From CAVYUC01 sp963771595 (GTDB lineage: Bacteria; Bacteroidota; Bacteroidia; Bacteroidales; Prolixibacteraceae), in contig CAVYUC010000014.1 of the NCBI GenBank assembly GCA_963771595.1, positions 62,001-126,000 of the forward strand: DNA of 64,000 bases, given 5' to 3'. Numbering within the stretch: position 1 is the stretch's first letter; every line of letters starts with the position of its first letter. A model generated the notes under the pieces. That model was not told where the DNA came from. It saw only the letters and a program-made list of their open reading frames with translations, and ran no database searches. The position numbers were made by a program, and so were the translations under genes. Shown here one piece after another: positions 17,690 through 26,400 of the stretch.

Positions 17690-20104
17690 TTATGAACGGG
17701 TAAAACGGTACCTGCGCCACGCGTTGTAGATAACTCCGAACAAGGATATGATTACCAGCGGCAACAACACGTTTAACCATTGCCAAAACGCCTTTTCCTC
17801 GCGCAGTTTCACCTTATCGAGCAGCCGTAATTTTTGCGTTCGGTTACGCAACTGCATTATGCCGCGGTCGTCGTTCAGGTAATAAATTGTGTTTAATAAA
17901 AATTCCCTGTTGCCAAAAGTCTGCCCCGAAACGCGGTCGAAACCCAATTCCATTATACGTGGCGGACTGGAGGAATAATCCACTTTATTTTCAATAATTC
18001 CGCCATCGGCAACCACCACCATTTTTGTGGGCGGACTTTCATCCAGAATTGAAGAAGACGAAAATCCCAAAGGTTCTGTCAACCGGTTTTGAAACACTGA
18101 AGTAAACGAACCTTCGAGCAACACGCCAACCGGAATAAATGATTTGTTAAATAATTCGCGGGCCGGCGGGTTGTTAATATTTTCAAGACTCACGGTTGAC
18201 GGCGCCTGTAACGTTCTCGCGTATGGCGATGTGGAAAGCACCATGCTTTTACGCACTTTCGGATTACCACCCAGTGTATCGATAGAAGAGACAAATTCGC
18301 CCAAAACACGGTTTAAATTCCGGCTCAGCGGGTGAGCATCATTGGGAATCAGCAGCGGCGAATAATACCACGGATGCAAGGTAAACTGCGGCTCATTTCC
18401 CTGTGGCGCCGTATTCACCCTAATCATAGCACATTCCACATCCTGCAGCAATACAGAATTTAAACGTACACCATACCGGAAAAGCTGGTCATTCAGGTTC
18501 AAATCGCGCGGGAAAGCAAACGTCATAAATCCTTTGGAAAGGCTGTCCATACTTACCTGCACCGGATCAACCAGCCATAGAATTTTTCCACCGTTCATCA
18601 CAAACTGATCGATTAAAAGTTTATCCTTTTCGGGAAAAGGCTGCTCCGGATTGGAAACGATTAATATATCGGTATTGTCATTCTCCGCTTGCAGCGAATC
18701 TGCCGTTATTCGTTTCACCTGAAATTCGCCTGCCAGTGACGACGCAAAATCGTACACCTGGTAACGATCCGATTCGCCATGGCCTTCGAGAAAAGCCACT
18801 GTTGACAATTTGGCCCGTTTTAATTTTTGAAAAGCATAAACAAGTTCAAACTCCACACTTTCGATGGAATGATTAAAATTGGCTTCGTGCGAAAAATCAG
18901 GATTGTATTTCAAAAAATTAACCGCCATCTCACGACCATTGTAACGAATTACAGCGCCCGGAAAAATAAGCCGGGTACTTACACCCTGGTCCGTTTTCTG
19001 ACGGAAGCTGGTGGGTTTCACTCCCTTCTGAATTAACTGTTCAATAAATTTTTCCCGTTTTTCCTCATTTTGAATGTTGTACGGATTCCGCACTGAAATT
19101 CGTATAGGCTCGGGTGAATAGGCATTTAAAACAGCTACCTTTTCAAACACTTCTTCCTGCAATTTTCGCAATCCGGGCTCCAGGTCGCCTGCAAGATAAA
19201 ATTCAACTTCCACCGGATGCTCAAAACCTTTAACAATTTCGGTACTTACTGCGGACAATGAAAATCGTTTATCAGCCGTGAGATCGATTCGAAATAAAAA
19301 ATTGCCGGAAAACCAGAAAATAAACATGAGAATAACAAAGGTGACCAGAAAATTTATCTTGAACTTTTTTTGCTGCCACTTTTTATTTCGTAGAAAACCG
19401 ACTGTGAGCAACAGAAAAATAAAGGCCATCCCCAAAAAATAAATCAAATCGCGCAAATCCACTACACCGCGTGAAACCGATAAATAGTGGTTGTTGATGC
19501 TGAGCCAGGCAAAAAGCTGTTCCAGAACATAAGGAACCCCGGAAGTGGCAATGAAATCGAATCCCAGATAAAAAACAAACGACAATGCCATCGCTAAAAT
19601 GAACGAAACAATCTGGTTGTCAGTAAGTGAGGAAGCAAAAACGCCGATGGAAATATAAATGACTGCCAAAAAAAACAATCCGATAAATGAGCCCCACGTT
19701 GCGCCGGCATCAATATTTCCGACAGGATTTCCGAGCAAATTCACCGATAAAAAATAAATAAGCGTTGGCAACAATGAAATAGCCACCAACACAAGCGCCG
19801 CAAGAAATTTGGCAAAAACAAGTTTAAAATCGGCAAGCGGGCGAGTGAGTAAAAGCTCGATGGTGCCGCTGCGTTTTTCGTCGGCAAAAAAGCGCATGGT
19901 AATGGCCGGAATTAGAAACAGGTACAACCACGGCGCCAGCAAAAACAAGCCTTCCAGCGTGGCATACCCATTTTCAGGAATATTGTAATTGCCCGAAAAT
20001 ACCCATAAAAAAAGCCCGGTTACCAGCAGAAACATTAAAATGGCGAGGTAACCAATCAATGAACCTAAAAATGCTTTTATTTCTTTTCGGAACAGGCTAT
20101 ACAT
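17690..20104 (-). CDS. gldFG: Fused gliding-motility ABC transporter protein GldF-GldG
   Basis: The 804-residue membrane protein joins two proteins that are separate in Flavobacterium. Residues about 1-240 are the GldF permease, with six hydrophobic segments starting MYSLFRKEIKAFLGSLIGYL and the conserved FFADEKRSGTIELLLTRP. Residues about 250-804 are GldG: one transmembrane helix, a large periplasmic domain (LTADKRFSLS, FLEGHGE, ILWLVDPV) and a final transmembrane helix ending in a basic tail. The ATPase GldA is not in the window. GldA/F/G are needed for gliding in flavobacteria. In non-gliders of this phylum the system persists with unclear cargo. It lies 53 nt after lpxB. Confidence 0.9.
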   Translation of the reverse strand: MYSLFRKEIKAFLGSLIGYLAILMFLLVTGLFLWVFSGNYNIPENGYATLEGLFLLAPWLYLFLIPAITMRFFADEKRSGTIELLLTRPLADFKLVFAKFLAALVLVAISLLPTLIYFLSVNLLGNPVGNIDAGATWGSFIGLFFLAVIYISIGVFASSLTDNQIVSFILAMALSFVFYLGFDFIATSGVPYVLEQLFAWLSINNHYLSVSRGVVDLRDLIYFLGMAFIFLLLTVGFLRNKKWQQKKFKINFLVTFVILMFIFWFSGNFLFRIDLTADKRFSLSAVSTEIVKGFEHPVEVEFYLAGDLEPGLRKLQEEVFEKVAVLNAYSPEPIRISVRNPYNIQNEEKREKFIEQLIQKGVKPTSFRQKTDQGVSTRLIFPGAVIRYNGREMAVNFLKYNPDFSHEANFNHSIESVEFELVYAFQKLKRAKLSTVAFLEGHGESDRYQVYDFASSLAGEFQVKRITADSLQAENDNTDILIVSNPEQPFPEKDKLLIDQFVMNGGKILWLVDPVQVSMDSLSKGFMTFAFPRDLNLNDQLFRYGVRLNSVLLQDVECAMIRVNTAPQGNEPQFTLHPWYYSPLLIPNDAHPLSRNLNRVLGEFVSSIDTLGGNPKVRKSMVLSTSPYARTLQAPSTVSLENINNPPARELFNKSFIPVGVLLEGSFTSVFQNRLTEPLGFSSSSILDESPPTKMVVVADGGIIENKVDYSSSPPRIMELGFDRVSGQTFGNREFLLNTIYYLNDDRGIMQLRNRTQKLRLLDKVKLREEKAFWQWLNVLLPLVIISLFGVIYNAWRRYRFTRS

Positions 20105-20157
20105 ATTTGAGTTTCGAATTTCGAGTTAATGTTTAAACTAAAGTTCTGAGTTTAAAG

Positions 20158-21291
20158 TTAAGACGATTTTAACAGTTTTACCATATTTTTGGCTGCTCTT
20201 GCTGAACTGCCTGATTTTCCTATCAATTGTTTTAAACGGGAATAATCGGCAAATATTTTTTCACGGTAATTATCGTCATACAATAACTTATTCAATTCAC
20301 TTTTAACATTTTTGACGGTGAGATCCAACTGAATGAACTCGCAAATTGCCTCATGATTGAGGATTAAATTGGGCAGCGATGCCCACTTGATTTTCAGGAA
20401 AAAGTTTTTCATGAGTACCTGTGTCAGCCAACCGCCTTCAACACGGTAAAGCACAGCCTGCGGAACATTAAAAAGCGCCGTTTCAAGCGTCGCCGTGCCC
20501 GATGCCACCAGGGCCGCAAACGAATTGTTCAGCAAATTATATGTTTGATTGAAAACGACAGGAATGTTTGTTCCGTTTAAAAACCGGTCATACAGTTGTT
20601 TGTCAACCGATTCAACACCGGCAACCACAAACTGGAAATCAGGATTTTCAGCGGCAGCTTTTACCATCACCGGAAGCGTATTTTTTATTTCCTGCACGCG
20701 GCTGCCCGACAAAAAAGCCACTACCGGCCGGCTATCCAAATTATTCTGCCGAATAAAATCCTCTTTTGTTTGTGCCTTTTCCTGAAAAATATGGATGGAA
20801 TCAAGCAATGGATTTCCCACATAATGAACCTCGATTCCATGTTTTTTAAAATAGGCTGTTTCGAATGGAAGAATGGTAAACAGCTCATCAACAAAAGCCT
20901 TTATTTTTTTGATGCGGTATTCTTTCCACGCCCATACTTTCGGCGAGATGTAATAAAAAACCCTGATATTATGTTTTTTGGCGAATTCGGCAATGCGCAG
21001 GTTAAATCCCGGATAATCAATTAAAATCAATACATCGGGTTGAAATTCAAGCAAATCCTTTTTGCAGAATTCCAGATTCCTACCAATGGTTTTCACGTTT
21101 AGCGCCACATTTACAAGCCCCATAAAAGCCATTTCGCGGTAATGCTTCACCAATCCGGTGCCAACTGATTGCATTAAGTCGCCGCCAAAAAACCGGAATT
21201 CCGCAGCAGGATCAGCAACTTTCAGCTCCTTCATTAAATTGGAACCATGTAAATCGCCCGAAGCTTCTCCCGCTATCAAATAATATTTCAT
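20158..21291 (-). CDS. lpxB: Lipid-A-disaccharide synthase
   Basis: LpxB condenses UDP-2,3-diacylglucosamine with lipid X to form the lipid A disaccharide at the cytoplasmic face of the inner membrane. From the ATG at 21291 the 377-residue protein begins MKYYLIAGEASGDLHGSNL, the family hallmark. It contains RVFYYISPKVWAWKEYRIKKI and the C-terminal nucleotide-sugar site VASGTATLETAL. The frame stays open upstream to 21453, but that extension overlaps the preceding gene and is not LpxB-like. Its ATG overlaps the previous stop (TAATG), so translation is probably coupled. Confidence 0.95.
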   Translation of the reverse strand: MKYYLIAGEASGDLHGSNLMKELKVADPAAEFRFFGGDLMQSVGTGLVKHYREMAFMGLVNVALNVKTIGRNLEFCKKDLLEFQPDVLILIDYPGFNLRIAEFAKKHNIRVFYYISPKVWAWKEYRIKKIKAFVDELFTILPFETAYFKKHGIEVHYVGNPLLDSIHIFQEKAQTKEDFIRQNNLDSRPVVAFLSGSRVQEIKNTLPVMVKAAAENPDFQFVVAGVESVDKQLYDRFLNGTNIPVVFNQTYNLLNNSFAALVASGTATLETALFNVPQAVLYRVEGGWLTQVLMKNFFLKIKWASLPNLILNHEAICEFIQLDLTVKNVKSELNKLLYDDNYREKIFADYSRLKQLIGKSGSSARAAKNMVKLLKSS

Positions 21292-21590
21292 TAAAAAGCC
21301 CTTGAAATTAAAACACCCAGCGCATAAACAATTGTTGCGCCAAGTACACCGCGTGCAGCCTGTTCGTACTTTATACGCAAAAATCCCATAAAAATGAGCA
21401 GGTTGGCAAACACACACAAACTGCTCAGTTTTACCAACGCCTGCAAATGCCACAATCCCTTAACAAACTGCAGAAACGGAACTTCGTTTTCGCCAAAAAA
21501 ATAAACAAGAAAAAAAATCAAAACCGGAAGCAGAAATCCTGAGAGCAGGCCAATTCCAACAGTATCAAGTGCTTTATCTTTGCGCTGCAT
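21291..21590 (-). CDS. Small hypothetical membrane protein
   Basis: The 99-residue protein has three hydrophobic segments (about 11-33, 52-70 and 82-97) and a short basic N-terminus (MQRKDKALD). I do not recognise a named family. Its start overlaps the surE stop and its stop overlaps the lpxB start, each as TAATG. It is therefore locked into a surE-X-lpxB operon and may serve envelope biogenesis, which is inference from position. Confidence 0.75.
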   Translation of the reverse strand: MQRKDKALDTVGIGLLSGFLLPVLIFFLVYFFGENEVPFLQFVKGLWHLQALVKLSSLCVFANLLIFMGFLRIKYEQAARGVLGATIVYALGVLISRAF

Positions 21591-22351
21591 TAGAATTTCC
21601 AGGTTTTAAGTTCTTCAAGGGTTTTATAGCAGGTCATGTCCACCGAAACCGGCACAACCGAAGCATAATTTTCTTTTAATGCATGAATATCCGTTTCAAT
21701 GGAATCTTCCTCGAAATTATGGAAATAACCCGAAAGCCAGTGGTATTCCCGCCCATGCGGATCAACTCGTTTTTCAAATTCTTCCACCCACTTTCCGCTG
21801 GTTTGGCGGCACACCTTTATCCCCTGCGGTTTTCCTTTCGGAATGTTGACATTCAGACATATGTAGGGCGGCAAACCGTACTCCACGACACTTTGAAAAA
21901 CTTTGGCGGCCACTATTTTAGCTTTCGAAAAATCGGCATCGGCAGTAAAATCATCAAGCGAAAAACCCATGGAAGGTGCGCCATGCAAACTGCCTTCGAT
22001 GGCTGCTCCCATTGTTCCGCTGTAAATTACGCTGATGGAAGAATTGGCGCCGTGATTTATTCCCGAAACCACAAAATCGGGTTTGCGCTCCAGCAGGTTG
22101 TTAAAACTAAGTTTCACACTGTCAACAGGAGTACCGTTGCTTTTATAAGTTGGAAAGCCTTTAATTTTTTCGACCGGAATGGCCCGCAGCGGGTGGTCTA
22201 CTGTGATGGAACAGGCTTTTCCCGACATGGAAGTTTCCGATGAAATAACAACCACATCGCCAAAATGCTGCATAACTTCAACCAGTTCGCGCAATCCTTT
22301 GGCATAAATTCCATCATCGTTTGTTACTAATATCAATGGTTTTTCTGACAT
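21590..22351 (-). CDS. surE: 5'-nucleotidase SurE
   Basis: SurE is a metal-dependent cytoplasmic phosphatase that acts on nucleoside monophosphates and is linked to stationary-phase survival. The 253-residue protein begins with the metal-binding motif LVTNDDGIYAKGL. It also carries SGKACSIT, NGTPVDSV and SGINHGANSSISVIYSGTMG, the standard active-site loops. It is the first gene of the surE-X-lpxB-gldFG run. Confidence 0.95.
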   Translation of the reverse strand: MSEKPLILVTNDDGIYAKGLRELVEVMQHFGDVVVISSETSMSGKACSITVDHPLRAIPVEKIKGFPTYKSNGTPVDSVKLSFNNLLERKPDFVVSGINHGANSSISVIYSGTMGAAIEGSLHGAPSMGFSLDDFTADADFSKAKIVAAKVFQSVVEYGLPPYICLNVNIPKGKPQGIKVCRQTSGKWVEEFEKRVDPHGREYHWLSGYFHNFEEDSIETDIHALKENYASVVPVSVDMTCYKTLEELKTWKF

Positions 22352-22370
22352 AATTTTCAGGAATTGTGAA

Positions 22371-22378
22371 CAAAGATA
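22371..22378 (-). promoter_or_regulatory. -7 element (TATCTTTG) for the surE-lpxB run
   Basis: On the minus strand TATCTTTG matches TAnnTTTG and predicts a start about 14 nt before the surE ATG. No TTG is seen at the right distance. The same octamer precedes cysD at 39252-39259. Confidence 0.4.
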
Positions 22379-22416
22379 ATCGAAATGAATGATGATTTAA
22401 AACCATTACAAAGGCA

Positions 22417-22911
22417 CTACTTAAATTTTTGAGCCAGCCATTCCAGCCCGAGTTTAGATAAATCATAGTCTTGCTGGCCGCTGGCGCCCGAAAAGGCGGC
22501 AACAAGATAACCGTATTTTACTTTTACAATGGCCCCTCCCTGATATCCCAGTTCACCGGCTATGGTTTTACGAGCGCTGTCTCCGCTGTCTTTTAGGGTA
22601 ACCGCCATCTCAGAAGCTTTGGAATAAGCTACGGCACATAAATTTGCGTTAGCGTCTGCCAGTTTTCCAACTACTTTCATTTTTGAAGTCCAGGAATGAG
22701 TTGCCTCACCGGGAATAAAGGATAATACAGCAACTCCGGTAAGGGATTCTTTTTTGGCTGCCTTTTCCATTTGCATCAGACACTCATCGGCATGTTTCAA
22801 AAACAGTTGTTCCCCTTTTGTTGATTTAAATTCTCCGTTTATTTGGGCATAAGAACCAAAACAAATACCTGAAAGAAGTACCAGCGCCGCTAAAAAGTTT
22901 AAATTTTTCAT
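22417..22911 (-). CDS. Secreted GlcG/HbpS-like protein
   Basis: This 164-residue protein has a signal peptide (about 1-23, ending GSYAQ) and a compact alpha/beta domain. Features such as ANANLCAVAYSKASEMAVTLKDSG and GYQGGAIVKVKYGYLVAAFSGASGQQD resemble the GlcG/HbpS (DUF336) fold, where the late Gly-rich SGA-x-xxxD segment is typical. In that family some members bind haem; the ligand here is unknown. It lies alone between surE and the MFS gene. A TATTTTTG element sits at 22941-22948 on its strand. Confidence 0.65.
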   Translation of the reverse strand: MKNLNFLAALVLLSGICFGSYAQINGEFKSTKGEQLFLKHADECLMQMEKAAKKESLTGVAVLSFIPGEATHSWTSKMKVVGKLADANANLCAVAYSKASEMAVTLKDSGDSARKTIAGELGYQGGAIVKVKYGYLVAAFSGASGQQDYDLSKLGLEWLAQKFK

Positions 22912-23065
22912 TTTGCAGAATATTTTGAATTTATAAATTTCAAAAATAATGAAACCATTGACTATCCGGCGACAAGGGTGCCGGAATTTTTGGAGCCAAA
23001 TTCGCGGAATCTTGATTGTCCCGAAAATGTTGTAGGCTTGTAAGATTTAACTGTTGACTAAAACA

Positions 23066-24316
23066 TTACCCCTCCTTTTTCAGCGAAATGGTTTTGTTGC
23101 TTATAATTGGTTTAGCCCAAAAACCGATGCTTAAGATATATCCCAGCGTTACGAAAAGAAAAAGCATTCCCACTTTTAAGCCGAACATATCGCCAAGCCA
23201 GCCGATAATCAACGGAATCAACGCACCTCCAAATATTCCGGAACATAAAATACCCGAAAACGAACCGTGGTGTTTTTCCTCGGAATTTAACGCCAGCGAA
23301 AATATAATGGAGAACATGGTGGCAATCAGAAATCCGGTGGAAGAGAATGCCGTCCGGGAAACAGATTCCGGCCCGAACAATGCAAGCACAACGGCAATCA
23401 TGGTAAGAATGGTAACACTTTTCAGAATAATTTTTGAATCGAAAAGTTTAAGCAATAACAGGCCCACCAGGCACCCCACTGCCATTAATCCCCAAAACCA
23501 CGAAATAGTTGCAGCGCCTTCTGTTATAGGATTTATACCATGATAAGTTTGAAGAAATTTGCTCATCCAGTTGGCTAATCCCTGCTCTGTGCCTACATAC
23601 GCCATTATTCCCAGCGCATATAAAATTACCTGGCGTTTCTTTAGTAACTCGACATAACTCTGCACCGGACCTGCTTTTTCATCTTCTTTTAAGGTCACTT
23701 TTGGAAGCCGGATTAACCAGATAATTAAAATAATAAGAATAAAAGCGACAGCAAAAATCCAGTAAAATGATGACCAGGGAAGGCCTTCCGGCACCAGTTT
23801 ACTTAAACTGTCGATAAACAAATTACCGTTACCGGAATAATCCGACAGGTTTTTCATGAGGTAAGTAAAAACAAACGGACTGATAAAAGATGCACCGCCA
23901 AAAACCAGTTGCCCCATTACCGAAAAGAAGGCAAAATGCTCTTCACCACCTGCAACCCGCATCAAGGGATTAATAATAACCTGCAGCATAGCCATTCCAA
24001 TTCCGATGATAAAAAGGGAGGCAAGCGCCATGATATAAGTTGGGAAAATTGCAAAAAAGATTGCACCGATAAAATTCAGGGTAAACGCCATCAACATCGA
24101 TTTTTTGGCGCCATATTTTTCAACAAGCATACCTGACGGAATGGACATTACACCATAAGCCAGAAAAAAGGAAAACGGCAGAAAAGAGGCCATGCCCAGA
24201 CTCAGGTTATAATTTTCGATAATAACCGGCATCAACGGACCAAGAATATTGGTTACAAAAGAGATGACGAACCAGATGAAGAGAATAAATACGACTACAA
24301 AATTACTTCGTTTCAT
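23066..24316 (-). CDS. Sugar MFS transporter, FucP/GluP-like
   Basis: This is a 416-residue inner-membrane major facilitator with twelve predicted hydrophobic segments. The start WFVISFVTNILGPLMPVII, the loop GMLVEKYGAKKSML and the pattern GMAMLQVIINPLMRVAGGEEHFAF match the fucose/glucose:H+ symporter (FHS) group, in which the NP-L and E residues of helix 4-5 recur. The substrate is probably a hexose or deoxyhexose, but it is not fixed by sequence. The gene is monocistronic and divergent from the ECF sigma gene. Confidence 0.85.
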   Translation of the reverse strand: MKRSNFVVVFILFIWFVISFVTNILGPLMPVIIENYNLSLGMASFLPFSFFLAYGVMSIPSGMLVEKYGAKKSMLMAFTLNFIGAIFFAIFPTYIMALASLFIIGIGMAMLQVIINPLMRVAGGEEHFAFFSVMGQLVFGGASFISPFVFTYLMKNLSDYSGNGNLFIDSLSKLVPEGLPWSSFYWIFAVAFILIILIIWLIRLPKVTLKEDEKAGPVQSYVELLKKRQVILYALGIMAYVGTEQGLANWMSKFLQTYHGINPITEGAATISWFWGLMAVGCLVGLLLLKLFDSKIILKSVTILTMIAVVLALFGPESVSRTAFSSTGFLIATMFSIIFSLALNSEEKHHGSFSGILCSGIFGGALIPLIIGWLGDMFGLKVGMLFLFVTLGYILSIGFWAKPIISNKTISLKKEG

Positions 24317-24342
24317 TGGTTTGGTTTTAGTTTAATATTTCT

Positions 24343-24350
24343 CAAAATTA
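24343..24350 (-). promoter_or_regulatory. -7 element (TAATTTTG) for the MFS gene
   Basis: TAATTTTG on the minus strand fits TAnnTTTG and predicts a leader of about 20 nt. No clear -33 TTG is present. Confidence 0.35.
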
Positions 24351-24370
24351 AAATAATTAATCGGGGATAA

Positions 24371-24544
24371 CAGAAAACTGTTTGCGAAATAATTTATTTA
24401 TCAGGAAGTACAGGAGATCCAGCCCAATTGTATACGGTTGCCGGCACTGGATTTAAAGACATGATGCGCGATAGGGTAGCTACACCAAAAGTTCGTCCGC
24501 CGGTAAAACAGAAAAAAGTCAGGGTTGATGTAATGATATTGTAA
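24371..24544 (+). other. Start-less open frame, possible C-terminal gene remnant
   Basis: After an in-frame TAA at 24368, 57 codons stay open to a TAA at 24542. The composition looks like a protein C-terminus, including GDPAQLYTVAGTGFKDMM and then a basic run PKVRPPVKQKKVRVDV. There is no good start and no recognised family. It could be a fossil of a gene lost between the MFS and sigma genes, or chance. Confidence 0.25.
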
Positions 24545-24555
24545 TGCCTCCGTCT

Positions 24556-24563
24556 TACCTTTG
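24556..24563 (+). promoter_or_regulatory. -7 element (TACCTTTG) for the ECF sigma operon
   Basis: TACCTTTG fits TAnnTTTG and predicts a start about 20 nt before the sigma-factor ATG. A TTG lies 14 nt upstream, too close to count. An ECF-specific promoter was not recognised. Confidence 0.35.
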
Positions 24564-24590
24564 AAACAAACAAAAACAGAAACAAACTAA

Positions 24591-25175
24591 ATGGTTGCCA
24601 GTGATTTTAAAACAACGGTTTTACCAGTCAGCAAAAAGTTGCTTCGCTTTGCAACACATTTTTTGAAGGACGCAGATGAAGCGCACGACGTGGTTCAGGA
24701 TGTTTTTCTGAAACTCTGGCAAAAGCGCGACACGTTGAACAAAATTGAAAATATAGAGGCATTTGCAATGCGCATGACGCGAAACCGCTGCCTCGATGTA
24801 ATCAGGGCGAAACGCATTGTGCCAATTGACGCGGAAACCGACCGCAAACTGAAAGAAGAATCGGTTGATGTTCATGAGCAGGTTGAATTGAGCGAAACGG
24901 CTATCCAGATTAAAAAACTGATTAACGACTTGCCCGATTTGCAGCGTACAATAATGCAACTGCGGGATATTGAACAACTGGAATATGAAGAAATAGCGGA
25001 GCAAACGGATCTGAAAGTGAATGCAATTCGCGTAAACCTTTCGAGGGCTCGCAAAAAAGTACGCGATGAATTTTTGAAATTGAATTTAAATGAACAGCGG
25101 ACTGCTGAAATGTATATTGAGAAAACGACACACGGTTTTAACGATGTGCAAAAAAATATAAGAAAATGGAAATAA
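24591..25175 (+). CDS. ECF-type RNA polymerase sigma factor
   Basis: The 194-residue protein is a sigma-70 family extracytoplasmic-function factor. Region 2 (about 15-85) contains DEAHDVVQDVFLKLWQ and the promoter-melting part TRNRCLDVIR. Region 4 (about 110-165) has LPDLQRTIMQLRDIEQLEYEEIAEQTDLKVNA in segments typical of -35 recognition. It would direct transcription in response to an envelope or metabolic cue. It overlaps the next gene by 10 nt, a common sigma / anti-sigma layout. No FecR-type domain follows, so a TonB-linked iron or glycan cascade is not supported. Confidence 0.9.
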   Translation: MVASDFKTTVLPVSKKLLRFATHFLKDADEAHDVVQDVFLKLWQKRDTLNKIENIEAFAMRMTRNRCLDVIRAKRIVPIDAETDRKLKEESVDVHEQVELSETAIQIKKLINDLPDLQRTIMQLRDIEQLEYEEIAEQTDLKVNAIRVNLSRARKKVRDEFLKLNLNEQRTAEMYIEKTTHGFNDVQKNIRKWK

Positions 25176-25786
25176 AGAAAATAAAAAACTTACTGCATCT
25201 CTACTTTGAAGGGGAAACTTCGCTGGAAGACGAGAGACGGCTGGAAGAATATTTTCAATCGGGAGAGGTGGCAGATGAGTTGAAAAAATATGCTGAATTT
25301 TTCGGTGGAATTTCGGAACTGGCTGCAGTTAAAGGAGAAAACACCATCGAAGAAGATGTGATGGATTTCATTCTTGAAAATGAACAGAAGGAAAAATCGA
25401 AATACCGACAGATGTGGCTTGCAGTAACAGGAATCGCAGCATCGGTAATAATTATTCTGGGAGGAATTTTATTCTACGAACAGCAACAAAAACCATATGA
25501 AGATACCTTTAACAATCCGGAAGCTGCTTATGCTTACGCTGCCCAGACATTAAAATTTGTATCGTCGAAATATAACAAAGGACTGGCCGAATTGTCGAAC
25601 TTCGAAAAACTTGAAACTGCTGCCGAGCCGCTTGAAAAAGGAGTTAAACCAATAAACGATGCATTTGAAAAGGTAAATATTTTAGGCAAAGGGGAAGGAA
25701 CAGGCGAAGGCGAAGGAACAGGGAAAAAAGAAGGAACAGGCAAAGGAACAGGTGAAGGAATAGAAGTGAATGAAACAAATAAATAA
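25166..25786 (+). CDS. Probable membrane anti-sigma-like protein with Gly-Thr-rich tail
   Basis: This 206-residue protein has a cytoplasmic helical N-terminus (LLHLYFEGETSLEDERRLEEYF) like those of Bacteroidota anti-sigma proteins. One transmembrane helix follows (about 86-105), then a periplasmic part. The last 30 residues are an imperfect repeat of GEGTG/GKGTG units before a hydrophilic end. The overlap with the ECF sigma gene and the topology support an anti-sigma role, which is inference. No zinc-binding HxxxCxxC is present. A DUF4252 gene follows after 77 nt. Confidence 0.7.
   Translation: MEIKKIKNLLHLYFEGETSLEDERRLEEYFQSGEVADELKKYAEFFGGISELAAVKGENTIEEDVMDFILENEQKEKSKYRQMWLAVTGIAASVIIILGGILFYEQQQKPYEDTFNNPEAAYAYAAQTLKFVSSKYNKGLAELSNFEKLETAAEPLEKGVKPINDAFEKVNILGKGEGTGEGEGTGKKEGTGKGTGEGIEVNETNK
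25689..25760 (+). repeat. Imperfect short tandem repeat coding for GEGTG units
   Basis: GAAGGAACAGG and variants recur about six times within 72 nt, in frame with the anti-sigma-like gene. Slippage here would change the tail in steps of two residues (6 nt) without frameshift. Confidence 0.75.
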
Positions 25787-25798
25787 GAACGAAAAATC

Positions 25799-25867
25799 AT
25801 GAAACGAACCGATATTACAACCTTGTTTCCAATGAATACCAAAAATTTAAAAAATACAATAAAATGA
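25799..25867 (+). other. Possible 22-codon ORF coupled to the DUF4252 gene
   Basis: An ATG at 25799 opens a 22-codon frame (MKRTDITTLFPMNTKNLKN...) whose TGA overlaps the next ATG as ATGA. It may be a leader peptide or chance. It has no recognisable homology. Confidence 0.25.
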
Positions 25868-26382
25868 AAAAGCTAATTTTAATTCTTGCAGTTGTGCTGC
25901 CGATGGCAGTGCTTGCACAAAAATCGCCGGTTGACAAATTATTTGAAAAATACGCCAACCAAAAAGGGTTCACTACTGTAAACATTTCCGGAAAACTGCT
26001 GGGTTTTGCCAGTAAAATCGACACAGGTGACGAAGCAACCAGCAATATGCTCTCGAAACTGAACGGAATCCGGATTCTATCGGTAGATAACGATGAATTA
26101 AACAAATCCATCGATTTTTATGCTGAATTGGAAAAGGATGGTTTTTTTAAAACCAACGATTATGAAGTGCTGATGGAGGTTACCGAGGATGACGAAGTGG
26201 TGCGGTTCCTGGCAAAAGATGCAGGAAACGGAAAAATATCGGATTTGATTTTGGTTGTCGGCGGCGATGACAATGCTTTAATCAGCATCAGCGGTATGAT
26301 AAATCCCGATGATATTTCTTCCATTACAAAATCGCTTAACATGGATTTGGGAAGTTCAGTAAACGTTAATAAAAACAAGTAG
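25864..26382 (+). CDS. DUF4252 domain-containing secreted protein
   Basis: The 172-residue protein has a signal peptide (MKKLILILAVVLPMAVLAQ) and a DUF4252 domain, with VDKLFEKYANQKGFTTVNIS at its start and a conserved acidic middle. DUF4252 is a Bacteroidota family of unknown function that is often found next to ECF sigma and anti-sigma genes, as here. It is the last gene of the cluster and is followed by a terminator. It may be a target or co-regulator of the sigma system. Confidence 0.85.
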   Translation: MKKLILILAVVLPMAVLAQKSPVDKLFEKYANQKGFTTVNISGKLLGFASKIDTGDEATSNMLSKLNGIRILSVDNDELNKSIDFYAELEKDGFFKTNDYEVLMEVTEDDEVVRFLAKDAGNGKISDLILVVGGDDNALISISGMINPDDISSITKSLNMDLGSSVNVNKNK

Positions 26383-26400
26383 CCACCTTTAGGTTCGATT

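Noticed and set aside
24394..24585. A 63-codon minus-strand frame between MFS and sigma genes
   Set aside because: It lies opposite the more protein-like plus-strand frame, has no start context and no recognisable features.
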